Positions 42,877 to 51,773 of a stretch of 64,000 bases of DNA are shown one piece after another. This DNA comes from CAMFKD01 sp964436955. GTDB lineage: Bacteria > Chlamydiota > Chlamydiia > Chlamydiales > JAJFMA01. Position 1 is the stretch's first letter. Every line of letters begins with the position of its first letter. Under the pieces are notes generated by a model. That model was not told where the DNA came from. It did no database searches and saw only the letters and a list, made by a program, of their open reading frames with translations. The stretch is taken from the NCBI GenBank assembly GCA_964436955.1, contig CAYTFC010000004.1, forward strand, positions 1 to 64,000, read 5' to 3'. The position numbers and the translations under genes were made by a program.

Positions 42877-43422
42877 ATGGATAGTGAAACCATCGCCTAC
42901 TTCTCAATGGAAATTGCTCTTGAGGAGGGAATTCCTACTTATAGCGGCGGTTTAGGCGTTTTAGCTGGAGACATGCTGCGTTCTGCCGCTGATTTAAAAC
43001 TGCCAATTGCCGCCGTCACACTCCTTTATCGTAAAGGGTATTTCTATCAAAAATTAAATTCCCAGGGAATCCAGAGCGAAAGGCCTGTGGAATGGGTGGT
43101 ATCCGACTTTCTAGAAGAGCTTCCTCAACGCATAGAAGTAAGCGTTGAAGGTAGAAAAATTCAAGTGAGAGCCTGGCAATATAACATTACAAGCAAAGAA
43201 GGATATAGTATTCCTGTCTATTTATTGGATACCGACTTGCCTGAAAACAGTACCTGGGACAGAACTTTAACCGATTTTCTCTATGGAGGCGATCAATATT
43301 ATCGATTTTGCCAAGAGATCGTACTGGGGATTGGGGGCGTTAGGATCTTACGCTCTCTCGGCTATGATCAAATTAGACGATTTCATATGAATGAAGGGCA
43401 TGCAAGTCTCTTAACTCAGTGA
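42877..43422 (+). pseudogene. glgP: Truncated glycogen/alpha-glucan phosphorylase (N-terminal fragment)
   Basis: The 181 residues match only the first part of alpha-glucan phosphorylase: ETIAYFSMEIALEEGIPTYS, GGLGVLAGDMLRSAADLKLP and RRFHMNEGHASLL. Full enzymes have over 500 residues and a C-terminal pyridoxal-phosphate domain, which is absent here. The frame stops at CAGTGA and the following DNA shows no continuation of the family. It therefore lacks the catalytic lysine and is probably inactive. GlgP beside phosphoketolase is a known pairing in other bacteria, so this looks like the remains of an imported gene cluster cut by rearrangement at about 43.4 kb. Confidence 0.8.
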
Positions 43423-43844
43423 CTAACGAAAAAAATCCACATAAAAACCGGCTCATTAAAGCTTCGCCACTTTTGGTCGATGAAATCACTCGTACAGCCT
43501 ATACAAGACTTCAGAGTAACCATTTCTATACTTTCTTATGTTAGTCTCAGTATTCTTTTACAGTATTATGTCCCAGAAGTCAAATATTTATGAACGGTTT
43601 TCAAAATACTGAATTTTTTTGACGATATCCATCACAAAAAAGAACCATGATTCAATGATTACTGTGTTTGAGCTACTTAGGAAATCCGAGAAGGAGAAAA
43701 ATGTTTCTCATTATAACGTAAAATTCAACTCCTCTGCTAAAGCCAGAAATATTTTTTTCCGTATACCCAGCTTTCTGGATGCCCAACCTTCCAATTGTTT
43801 GTTAGTCCAGATTCCTGGGAATTTTTAGCGGTGTGCATGAGAAA
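43423..43844. other. Non-coding stretch between glgP fragment and iterons
   Basis: AT-rich with many stops in all frames. Nothing homologous to the missing glgP part is seen. A short inverted segment (AAAACCGGCTC near 43445) recalls the stem at 6378 but is not long enough to claim kinship. I see no gene. Confidence 0.4.
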
Positions 43845-44089
43845 GGTCGATTTTGTTTACATGTGTTTACAAGTACGAGCTATGGTAACCTGAACAAAAT
43901 TTGGCACCTTCCCAAAAATGAAAAACAGGCAGATTTATCGTGTAAATCATTGTTTAAAAAAGCTTTCATGTGCTTTTACAACATGTTTAAAACAATAATG
44001 AACTTAAAACAGCAACGAATCTCTGTCATCAAAATCTTGTGAACAAGAAAGGTCGATTTTGTTTACACTGTTTACAAAAAACTTTCCAT

Positions 44090-44510
44090 GGATTGAGGGC
44101 GACTGCACATATAACCGATCTTCGTAGCTTTAGGGGTCAGTCTTGAACAAGTCATCAACGCGGCGAAGGGACCTGCATAACTACTTACTTGGAAGGCGCT
44201 AACAACTTAAGAAGGCGACATAGGGGGCGGATCACCCAACCAAAGGGTGTGATGCAGAAATCTTGCGATCCAAGTCAGGTAGACGGCGTTTCTGACCATC
44301 TACCATGACTCAAATTCACTTAGGGGCATAGTTATGTCATCTAGCCACAAACTGCTGGTATAAGAAGCTCAATTAACCACCATCATCGTCAATTTCGGAA
44401 GCTGGCTGTAGCCGATCGCCTGAATGTAGTTCAAAGACGAAAGCCCGAATAACATTTCGGAGATCATTCAGCCGACGGAGAATATCACCAAACTAGAAAA
44501 AAATGAGAAC
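44090..44510. ncRNA. Structured G+C-richer segment inside the origin
   Basis: Unlike its AT-rich surroundings, this stretch has balanced composition and pairs with itself. The clearest stem joins AGTCAGGTAGACGG with the segment CCATCTACCATGACT (44275-44311, one bulge, 8-nt loop), and CACCC/GGGTG closes a smaller hairpin (44235-44251). CTGAATG pairs with CATTCAG (44421 to 44472) around CCGAA/TTCGG. No open frame of interest. It may be an untranslated RNA, a decayed mobile element or a replication-control transcript. I do not recognise the family. Confidence 0.35.
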
Positions 44511-45435
44511 TCTTCTGTCTGGCAAGAAAGATAATCATTAACTCAGCTCTTTGCTTCCTGAAAAAATGTTACTGTGATTAAGAGGGGGCGGTTTTTGTGA
44601 TTCAGATCAGTCGATTTTGTTTACAAAAAAAGGAAATCACAGGAGATGTTGTGAATGACGGGGGTCGGTTTTGTTGACAACTGTTTACAAGAACTTGACT
44701 CAGTCCTATTTTCTATCCCACATTGTGATCTAAAGAAGTTTTCAGATAAGACGAAAAAACAGATTCAAAATAAAATTAGCTCGTGTGAGTCAGGAAGGTC
44801 GCTTTTGTTTACATAGGTTTACAAACTCTTTCCTGAATTCAAAAATCTTTCGTTGAAAGTACTAAAAAATCTATTCTTACTCTAATGAGAGAGCTTTTTT
44901 ATACTTCTCTGATATAAAAAAAACATTGTTACTTTCCGAAGCTGTCAAGGAGTTGCGTATTCAATATTGTGAATGATGAGGGTCGATTTTGTTTACACTG
45001 TTTACAAGATGTCATTTTAATGAGCAAGGACCTCGACCTAGCACCTTAATTCTGCTTTCTGAGCCTTACACAAGCAATACCAAAGTGATTTGGAGTCTTT
45101 GCCGTCATGATCAATAATTGCTAATCGAGTACAGAAAAGTGGTTTGTACAAATCCTTTGTTTTTTCTGAAAATAGGTTAGTCACACATTCGGAAGGGTTA
45201 GCCAGATATTGAGTTTTTCTCGAGAGTAAAGGGTAGTCACTGACCTTTTCAAAAACTATATGTTTGACTTATTTCTAAATGTTAAATGCTTTTTTGCTAA
45301 ATTTTTGCAATTTGCACGCTTTTTTCTCCTGTTTCATGCGAAAACATATTGCAATAGGTAAAAGAGGAAGGGCGCGGCTTTGATAAAAGGAAATGCTTTA
45401 GGCAAGTTATCTTTATTTTCAGATGGGTTTTTTTT

Positions 45436-45486
45436 GGCTCTCGGAGCGAAGCGGGAGAGAGCCTGTTTACTGCGAAGCTGTAAACA
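45436..45486. terminator. Two adjacent hairpins in the origin
   Basis: GGCTCTC/GAGAGCC (45436-45442 and 45457-45463) is followed directly by TGTTTAC/GTAAACA (45464-45470 and 45480-45486). The second uses the iteron half-word TGTTTAC in inverted form, so it could be a Rep-binding inverted repeat as well as a terminator. Confidence 0.5.
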
Positions 45487-45793
45487 TTTTATATTCTAGT
45501 TGAATATAATTAGGGTTGTTTACTTAAGGATAAGTCTAACAAAATAAGGGACTTGCAAAACAGCCTGGGATTGAGAAGGGGCGGTCTCGTGAACGAGAGG
45601 GGGCGGTATTGAGATTGAGGACGGGCGATCCTGTTTACAAATAGGGTATTTTCAGTGCATAAGAAGGGTCGATTTTGTTTACAGTGTTTACAAGAATTAA
45701 CCCTTTTTTTGAATATCAATTTCCACCTAAGTTTCTAGTGTTTAAGCGCATAAAAATGGATATTCCTTTGTGATTCAGATAGGTCGCTTTTGT

Positions 45794-47440
45794 TTACGAA
45801 AATTTATCAGCAAATGCCCTCACTTTGTCAGAGACTTCTTTTGTAATGTGCCTCTTTTCATTTAAGAGAAAACTGACCATTTGCCCAGTGATGCCAAGAT
45901 GATTACCAAATTGCCTAACGTTAAGTTTGGATTTTTTGTATATCTCCTTAAATTCTTCAATGCCAAGGGTTTTATCTTCTTTTTTCTCTAGTGCTGGTAT
46001 TTCTCTATTTGCTTGTACGAGTCTTAATTCTTGCCCTAACCACTCAGGTGGAGTAAGTGTAAGAGAACAACTAAAAGGATCTGCACATTCAGAAGGCAAA
46101 AACTTTTCTCCTGTGTGAGACCAGTCTCCTAAGTATCCATGCTCTTTCATATAGCTAAGCTCGGACTCTAGAGATCTAAGGTCTCTCATCTTATATCTTC
46201 CTGATGGATCTAAATCGCACCAGTCCATTAAGCTGCGAATGGATATTTTCTGTTGAGGGTTCATTCTCCAGAAAATGGCCAATAATGGAGTTAGGTAAAT
46301 TGTAAGAGGATGCTCACGATGGTTCTCCTGAGCAATTTTCTTTAGAAGTTTGGTATATTTGGCAGATTGTCCATCTTTTGGTTCAAATGCATTTTTATAC
46401 CAAAAATCAGTCGCTCTCAGCTTGATTTTTTCATCAATGATAACCTTATCGAATATCTCTTGCCTGAATCCATCGATGCTAAAAAGGCGTTCTCCCTGGA
46501 TGACCTCTTTTTTTCCCTCTTTTTTTCTAGCCGTGATAAAAAGACTCTGAAAGACTCTGATAATCTCGCTTGCAGTCTTCTTTAATTCATGATCATAGGT
46601 GCCATTAGCCTTTTTTCTATGACCCAGTCTTGCTAGATGATCATTTACACTCCAAATGAAATGGCCCTTTCTAAAATTTTCTTCTAGGCCAATTAAGAAA
46701 CCTAGAAGATGCCGCAGTCCTTCAGCACCAAATGTGCGCTTGATATAAAGGGCTAAGCTAACCTCTCTGAAGTGAATGTCAGATTTGAAAAGCGAAATGT
46801 CAATTTCAGCCTGCGCTTCTACTTTTGGATTATCGCTTACGACTGCAATATATTTTTCTTCAATCGTTTCCCGTCCATTAAGATAGGAAGCAGTTTTTTC
46901 GACTTTTAATATTGAAGACAGGAATTCCTCAGCCTCTTTTTGCTCTATTGCAGTCCATTCGGAATGAGGCTTGCTTAACAGTCTTCTTGGAATCATATCT
47001 GGCTTTCCGGCAAACATGGCAAGCAACGTAAACATGAGAGCATGCGATGGAAGAGCAAATGTGTCTTTATTTGACGATTGGTCGATAATGTTTTGAATAG
47101 CCTCTTCTATAAGAGAGCGTTGAGCGGTAGGACCCATCTCATTAAGGATATTCTTCAAAGAGACAAGTTGATTTGGAGAAAAGCTCTGTATGGGCGATAT
47201 GGCGGATTCCCATTCTTGTTTTTCTGAGGATTTTATTTTAAGCGACATGCCAAGTAGTTGCATGTCTTCAACAGAGTCTAAAATTTCGACGGTTTTTCCC
47301 GTTTTTTTATCAACGACGTGGAGTTGATAACTTGTTTCCGTATCCTTTGGAGGGATAATGAGCTCACCGACAAGCGGAATTGAAGGCTTTTTTACTTTTT
47401 TTGATTTCATTTTTTCTTTGGTAGTGTTCATATCGCTCAT
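45794..47440 (-). CDS. Probable plasmid replication initiator with C-terminal HTH
   Basis: A 548-residue protein of no family I can name with confidence. It starts with a Lys-rich segment, has a helical middle (residues about 200-400, e.g. HFREVSLALYIKRTFGAEGL and LLGFLIGLEENFRKG), and ends with a helix-turn-helix (KLNVRQFGNHLGITGQMVSF then LLNEKRHITKEVSDKVRAFA). It is the last gene of the parA-rhh-primase operon and its stop codon lies within the final iteron. That position makes it the best candidate for the iteron-binding Rep protein. It overlaps the primase-helicase by 4 bp. The initiator role is inferred. Confidence 0.6.
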   Translation of the reverse strand: MSDMNTTKEKMKSKKVKKPSIPLVGELIIPPKDTETSYQLHVVDKKTGKTVEILDSVEDMQLLGMSLKIKSSEKQEWESAISPIQSFSPNQLVSLKNILNEMGPTAQRSLIEEAIQNIIDQSSNKDTFALPSHALMFTLLAMFAGKPDMIPRRLLSKPHSEWTAIEQKEAEEFLSSILKVEKTASYLNGRETIEEKYIAVVSDNPKVEAQAEIDISLFKSDIHFREVSLALYIKRTFGAEGLRHLLGFLIGLEENFRKGHFIWSVNDHLARLGHRKKANGTYDHELKKTASEIIRVFQSLFITARKKEGKKEVIQGERLFSIDGFRQEIFDKVIIDEKIKLRATDFWYKNAFEPKDGQSAKYTKLLKKIAQENHREHPLTIYLTPLLAIFWRMNPQQKISIRSLMDWCDLDPSGRYKMRDLRSLESELSYMKEHGYLGDWSHTGEKFLPSECADPFSCSLTLTPPEWLGQELRLVQANREIPALEKKEDKTLGIEEFKEIYKKSKLNVRQFGNHLGITGQMVSFLLNEKRHITKEVSDKVRAFADKFS

Positions 47441-49782
47441 TTTTTCTCTTTTAGTGTAGACAAGGGCCTGTCAAATACCAAAGAGATGGTTTGATTGGAT
47501 GGGCCATTGCGGTTTTTAAGGACAACAAAATCGAGGTCCACAGTTCTACTCATTAGGGATTCTCCCTTGCTGTCTGATTTTTCTTTAGCGTCATTCCAGA
47601 TACCTAAAACAAGTTTAGCATCGTTTTCAATATCCCCAGCTTCGCGCAAATTATCGAGGCGTAAAACTTCTTGCTTGGTGTTTCCCCTTCCAAATTGTGC
47701 TCCAAGAATGATCGGAACTGAATTGAATTTTGCTGTTTCCAGAATTGTTTCAGAGATTTTTTGCAGTTCTAGCTGTCTTGTAGAGGATTTTCCTTTGAAT
47801 TTTATTTTTTGAATATAATCAATGAAGATTGCCCCCATTTTTCCACGTTCTTTCAAACTGGCGATGACTTTGCTTAGGTCATCCACAAAATAAGGAAAAT
47901 CACTGACAACCAATCTATGGCTTTCAGTCAGGGATTGAAGAAGAGCAACTCCTTCATTGATCTTAGGATTTTTTGTAAAACCCCCTCTCAGATATCCTTC
48001 TAGGTTGCCAAGGTTATTGGCTTCATTGATAAATTCCCCTGTTAGGATATTCAGAACTTTTAAAAGAATTTGATTTTTAGGTTCTTCGTAAGAGAAAAAG
48101 TAAAATTCTCTATCTGGGTAGAGTTTGACCATATTAACGAAAAAATTAAGCAAAGCTGTTGTTTTTCCATGCGAAGGTCTTCCAGCAATAATGGTGATGG
48201 CTTCTTGAGGGATTTGAATGGTAGCATCAAGCGATTTATATCCAGTTTTCAAGCCTTCTTGAATAGATGACAAATCTTGTTTTAGGTTTTCTACAGTATA
48301 GGGCTTAAGCAGAAAGTCATCTTTTTTATGCTCTTTTTTTACTTGAGAAAGAATCTGCTCGGCTTTCTTTATTTCTCCGAGTGAAATAAGCTTTTGAGCC
48401 TCTGCAAGGGATTTTTTGTAATTTTCATCTTCCTCTTTCTTTTTTTGCTCTTTTAGGGATTTAGCCATAATGTCATCAATCTCATTAGGACTAAGATTGA
48501 AAATTGCTTCCATTTCTTGCTTAAAGATACTCTTGTCTAAAGCATCTTCAATTTTAACATATTCTTTGGAGGCTCTTCCTAATGCAGAATAACGACCCAT
48601 GTCAGTGTTTAGGTCGTCTTTATAAGCAAGATAAGAAGGAAGCCATCTCGCTCGCGATTGAGCTTTTTCTTTGATCAATTTTTTTAATGCGTCATGACCG
48701 TTAGATTTGACGTATTCATCCGGATCCTTAAACGGGCTGAGAAGATGAGGAGGAAGAATAAATGCTTTGATTCCGTTTGCCTCTAAAATGTCCGAGGCTT
48801 TTTTAGCCTTTTCAATAGATCCAATCTCCCCTTTGCTATCCTTAGAATCATTGTCAAAAATAATGACGACACTTTCTATTTCATAAATCCTTAAACTTTC
48901 GAGGTGCTTAGAAGATAAGTCCCCTTGACCGGTTGCAACGATATTTTGAATTCCAAGGCTAGGGAGATAGGCAGCATCTGGAAGCCCTTCGACGAGAAGA
49001 AGCTGGCTTTCGCGTTTGCATTTATAAATGTTGAAGAGATCGTCTTTTTTGAGACCAGCTGTATAGCTCCATCTATAAAGCTTTCCATCGGAATCAGGAA
49101 CACCTTCTTTAATGGTTGCTCTTTTTGCGAAGCCTAATATTTTTCCGAACTTGTCTCTATAAGGAAGTGCTGCTCTAAAAAGATCTCCGCCTGCGCCATT
49201 GAGTTTAATTTCGCTTATTTCGTGATGTCTTTCTGGAGGAAGCTGAGACCTTAGATGCTCTCTTATTTGCGCGTCCTTAGGCCAATACATCCATTCTGTC
49301 GTCAAAAGCTTTGCAGCATCATACCCCCTTACTTCAGTCAGATATTGAAATGCTTCTTTTCCTTCTTTCTTTGCGAGCATGGTTTTCCCATATTCGAAGA
49401 CCAATTCATACAGGTTGGCGAGAGCGTAAGATTTTTTAGTCTCAGGAGCAACGGGGTTATGTTTATGCAACTCGTCTAGTAAATCACAACGAAAGGTTTC
49501 TGCTAGATATTTGCATGCATCCACATAGCCAAAGCCTTTTTCCCTTTGGACAAGTTCTATTACATCAAAGGATTCATTACAGCTAAAGCAATGAAATTGA
49601 CTCCATCCAGAACCTAGCCTAAAGCATTGACCAGTTTTTGACTCATGCCCTGAAATGCATTTTCCAACCAAATAACCGCCAACGCGCTTGAGATTTAATT
49701 TATGATGGAGGTCTAGATGTTCAGCAACCTCCTCAATGCGTATAGAGGCCTTTAGTTTTTCTTTTACCAAATTGTCAATCAT
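47437..49782 (-). CDS. Bifunctional primase-DnaB helicase
   Basis: A 781-residue replication protein. Residues about 20-90 hold a CHC2-type zinc finger (GKCISGHESKTGQCF, FHCFSCNESFDVIE). The Toprim part follows around residues 265-330 (LLLVEGLPDAAYLPSL, VVIIFDNDSKDSKG). The C-terminal RecA-like helicase has Walker A IIAGRPSHGKTTALLNF, Walker B GAIFIDYIQKIKF and the GAQFGRG sensor. This is a gp4-like fusion rather than the helicase-only pGP1 of classical chlamydial plasmids. It would prime and unwind at the nearby origin. It is coupled to the Rep-like gene. Confidence 0.9.
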   Translation of the reverse strand: MIDNLVKEKLKASIRIEEVAEHLDLHHKLNLKRVGGYLVGKCISGHESKTGQCFRLGSGWSQFHCFSCNESFDVIELVQREKGFGYVDACKYLAETFRCDLLDELHKHNPVAPETKKSYALANLYELVFEYGKTMLAKKEGKEAFQYLTEVRGYDAAKLLTTEWMYWPKDAQIREHLRSQLPPERHHEISEIKLNGAGGDLFRAALPYRDKFGKILGFAKRATIKEGVPDSDGKLYRWSYTAGLKKDDLFNIYKCKRESQLLLVEGLPDAAYLPSLGIQNIVATGQGDLSSKHLESLRIYEIESVVIIFDNDSKDSKGEIGSIEKAKKASDILEANGIKAFILPPHLLSPFKDPDEYVKSNGHDALKKLIKEKAQSRARWLPSYLAYKDDLNTDMGRYSALGRASKEYVKIEDALDKSIFKQEMEAIFNLSPNEIDDIMAKSLKEQKKKEEDENYKKSLAEAQKLISLGEIKKAEQILSQVKKEHKKDDFLLKPYTVENLKQDLSSIQEGLKTGYKSLDATIQIPQEAITIIAGRPSHGKTTALLNFFVNMVKLYPDREFYFFSYEEPKNQILLKVLNILTGEFINEANNLGNLEGYLRGGFTKNPKINEGVALLQSLTESHRLVVSDFPYFVDDLSKVIASLKERGKMGAIFIDYIQKIKFKGKSSTRQLELQKISETILETAKFNSVPIILGAQFGRGNTKQEVLRLDNLREAGDIENDAKLVLGIWNDAKEKSDSKGESLMSRTVDLDFVVLKNRNGPSNQTISLVFDRPLSTLKEKK

Positions 49783-49827
49783 GCTCAGTCCCCGTCAGAC
49801 TTCTCTCAAAGCCAACTATTTCTCTGT

Positions 49828-50328
49828 TTATTGTGTTTGTTGTTCTTCTTCCATTTTGATGAGCCACTGAATGGCTTCGCAGATCATTTCAGATTTTTCT
49901 GTTTTCCGTCCCTGCAGCATCCGATTTGCATAAAGATCATTGAAAGCTTTGTAAATGTCTTCAGTCAAATTAAAGGTCATTTTATAGGTTGGAATTTTTT
50001 GTGTTTGCTGTTTTGTAGTTGGAAATATGGTTGTTGGCCGGGTTGTTTGAGTTTCTTGTTTGACATCCGGATTAGTTTCCAACTTTCCATTTTGTTGGAT
50101 TGTTGTGTGGCCAGCTTTATTGTTAAGCGATTGGCTTATTTCCTGGAAAGATGGACTTCCAGCTGGGTGGGAATCTGGCTTGTTTTCTAGTTGGTTTGCT
50201 GGCTGGATTGTTTGTTTGCTTTCTGGTTTCCCTTCTTTCTGGTTGTCCAGCTTCCCAACCGGTTGATTATCATACATTTCATCTATTGATAACTTAGCTT
50301 TTTTCTTAATTTCACTAATTCCTGACAT
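49828..50328 (-). CDS. RHH-type partition partner with repetitive linker
   Basis: A protein of about 166 residues, starting at ATG 50328 after TTAGG; a GTG six bases earlier is less likely. Residues about 20-105 form a low-complexity Asn/Gln/Pro/Lys/Thr region with phrases such as NQPVGKLDNQKEGKPESKQ and NQLENKPDSHPAG. The C-terminus (YKMTFNLTEDIYKAFNDLYA then EKSEMICEAIQWLIKM) is a ribbon-helix-helix domain. It overlaps parA by about 14 bp and is probably the DNA-binding partner of ParA (ParG/ParR-like role). Its linker DNA belongs to the same GT-rich repeat family as the tract at 51525-51720. Confidence 0.7.
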   Translation of the reverse strand: MSGISEIKKKAKLSIDEMYDNQPVGKLDNQKEGKPESKQTIQPANQLENKPDSHPAGSPSFQEISQSLNNKAGHTTIQQNGKLETNPDVKQETQTTRPTTIFPTTKQQTQKIPTYKMTFNLTEDIYKAFNDLYANRMLQGRKTEKSEMICEAIQWLIKMEEEQQTQ

Positions 50329-51097
50329 ATGCACCTAACCTTTCCATTAGTTCGTTTGTAAAATCATGGTAAGCCTTAGCGCTTGAACAATTAGGATCGA
50401 AATCGAAAATTGCTTTAGCTGCTTCTTGTGATTCCTTCAATTTCACGTTTTCAGGAATTCGTGTATTGAAGACTTTTTCTCCGAATAGATCATTAATGGC
50501 GTCGTATATTCTTTTGGAATGATTAGTAGACATTTTGAAGAAAGTGAATAAGACTCCTAGAATTTCAGCACGATGATTGACCAATTGACCGACTTTCTTA
50601 TTTGTTCGGTTGATGGTATCCATGAAATTCTGCATTCCAGCTAGGTTGAAGTAGTCCAGCCCAACAGGCAATATAATATAATCGGCTGCCAATACAGCAT
50701 TTGTAAGAAGAGTTCCAAACGTAGGGGAGGTATCAATGATTATATAATCATAGGTGAGATCGACTAGTTTTGAACGAAGAGCAAATTCTTTAGCTTGAAT
50801 TTGAGCGAGTTTAACATCTGCTACAGCTAAAGAGACATCTGAAGGGAGAATGTGGAGGCCTTCTATATAAGTGTCTTGCACGATATCTTTGACTTCGCAT
50901 TCTTCTTGGCAAAGCAATTCAGCAATCGTTTGACGATTCTCTGTTTTGATTCCTAGGCCTATTGTGGAGTTGCCTTGCGGGTCTAAGTCTATCAATAAGA
51001 CTTTCTTGCCAGCATAAGCTAAACCAGCCGCAAGGTTGATGCTAGAGGTCGTTTTCCCGCATCCTCCTTTTTGATTGGAGATGGCTATTTTGAACAT
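50315..51097 (-). CDS. parA: ParA-type partition ATPase
   Basis: A 260-residue Walker-type ATPase with the deviant P-loop NQKGGCGKTTSSINLAAGLA at residues 8-27, Walker A' LLIDLDPQGNSTIGLG and the DTSPTFGTLL motif. This family positions plasmids on the nucleoid and corresponds to pGP5 of classical chlamydial plasmids. There is no N-terminal HTH, so it is a small type Ib-like ParA that relies on a separate DNA-binding partner, here the downstream RHH gene. It heads the minus-strand replication operon. Confidence 0.92.
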   Translation of the reverse strand: MFKIAISNQKGGCGKTTSSINLAAGLAYAGKKVLLIDLDPQGNSTIGLGIKTENRQTIAELLCQEECEVKDIVQDTYIEGLHILPSDVSLAVADVKLAQIQAKEFALRSKLVDLTYDYIIIDTSPTFGTLLTNAVLAADYIILPVGLDYFNLAGMQNFMDTINRTNKKVGQLVNHRAEILGVLFTFFKMSTNHSKRIYDAINDLFGEKVFNTRIPENVKLKESQEAAKAIFDFDPNCSSAKAYHDFTNELMERLGAYVRN

Positions 51098-51260
51098 TGA
51101 TTGAGTCCTTGGGTTAAATGAGTCCGTAAGCCACCAATCTAATCCAGTCGCCTATTTAAGTAAACAGTGAATTGATGATTTACTGGAATCAATGATACTG
51201 CTAAGATGAGGAACATCTCAATAATGGTTATAGCAAATCGATACAAGAAGAAGGTAGAAA

Positions 51261-51431
51261 ATGGCTAAAAAACCTGTTAAAGAACTGCCTGAGAAGCCAA
51301 AAAGGGCTCGAATTACTTTAGAGTGTTCCCCTGAAACGAGAAAAGCGATCAGGATTATGGCTGCTCAGAACGACAAGAGCATGAATGATTTCATTCTTTC
51401 AATTGTACTAGAAAAAATGAATGTGAAGTAA
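51261..51431 (+). CDS. 56-residue Arc/CopG-like RHH protein
   Basis: A short gene starts at ATG 51261 (MAKKPVKELPEKPKR) and ends with TAA at 51429-51431. The segment ARITLECSPETRKAIRIMAA followed by NDKSMNDFILSIVLEKM has the strand-helix-helix pattern of CopG/Arc repressors. It is divergent from parA, with 163 bp between, so it may control the partition operon promoter. A strong terminator hairpin follows 31 bp later. This is the fourth RHH-like gene in the window. Confidence 0.7.
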   Translation: MAKKPVKELPEKPKRARITLECSPETRKAIRIMAAQNDKSMNDFILSIVLEKMNVK

Positions 51432-51462
51432 ATGTCCGGTGCCTAGTCGTTCTGATTAGGCT

Positions 51463-51493
51463 CGTTTCTCTTTTTTAAAACGAAAGAGAAACG
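51463..51493 (+). terminator. Perfect 11-bp-arm hairpin
   Basis: CGTTTCTCTTT (51463-51473) pairs with AAAGAGAAACG (51483-51493) across a 9-nt loop, downstream of the 56-residue RHH gene. Confidence 0.65.
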
Positions 51494-51524
51494 CTGCTTC
51501 CCTTTATAAAAAATAAATTATTTA

Positions 51525-51720
51525 TAACCAAAACTGGATGGCTTATTTTCTGGACACCCATCTGGTTGGATAGTAAGAATGGCGGGTGGTTGTCTGGCTT
51601 TATGGATGTCCAGATCTGTGGCTTGTTGGTAGTCTGGCTGGTTTAAAAGATTTCCAGATGGATGGTTGGGTTTCTGGTAATCCATTTACATGTTTAAATG
51701 GAATTCCATAAACCCAACCA
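51525..51720. repeat. GT-rich degenerate repeat tract downstream of the partition locus
   Basis: The 342-bp gap between the small RHH gene and the tail genes is dominated by loosely repeated CTGGATGG, TCTGGTTGGATAG, GTTGTCTGGCTTTATGG and AGTCTGGCTGG units. The units share CTGG/GATGG words with the tracts at 3712-3802 and 52960-53035 and with the linker DNA of the RHH gene. A centromere-like role for the ParA/RHH system is possible. No gene is present. Confidence 0.5.
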
Positions 51721-51773
51721 TATTAGTTTCATTGTATTATGTCTTGCGAATGATTTCAAATTCTTATTTTATT

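Larger units (their letters stand above)
43830..45800. other. Iteron-type replication origin
   Basis: At least eight copies of a repeat lie on the plus strand: 43845-43871, 44051-44076, 44609-44625, 44663-44689, 44797-44823, 44981-45006, 45667-45692 and 45782-45798, plus a degenerate one at 45623-45639. The fullest copies read GGTCGATTTTGTTTACA followed by 1-3 bases and TGTTTACA or GTTTACA; copies 3 and 8 lack the second part. About 12 bases upstream of each is GTGAAT/GTGATT/GTGCAT. Spacing is irregular (53 to 686 bp). Iterons next to a Rep gene are the classic sign of Rep-controlled plasmid initiation. The last copy overlaps the rep stop codon. The AT-rich run at 45240-45320 could be the melting region. 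Confidence 0.8.

Noticed and set aside
43619..44042. Two adjacent 69-codon frames before the origin
   Set aside because: The second contains an iteron, and neither has a good start signal or plausible protein composition.
44090..44510. Group II or group I intron
   Set aside because: No domain V hairpin, no intron-encoded protein and no convincing P7 pairing. A phrase like GTTCAAAGACG alone is not enough.
45510..45719. Minus-strand 69-codon frame in the origin
   Set aside because: It spans an iteron and degenerate iteron-like DNA; coding use would conflict with the repeat constraint.
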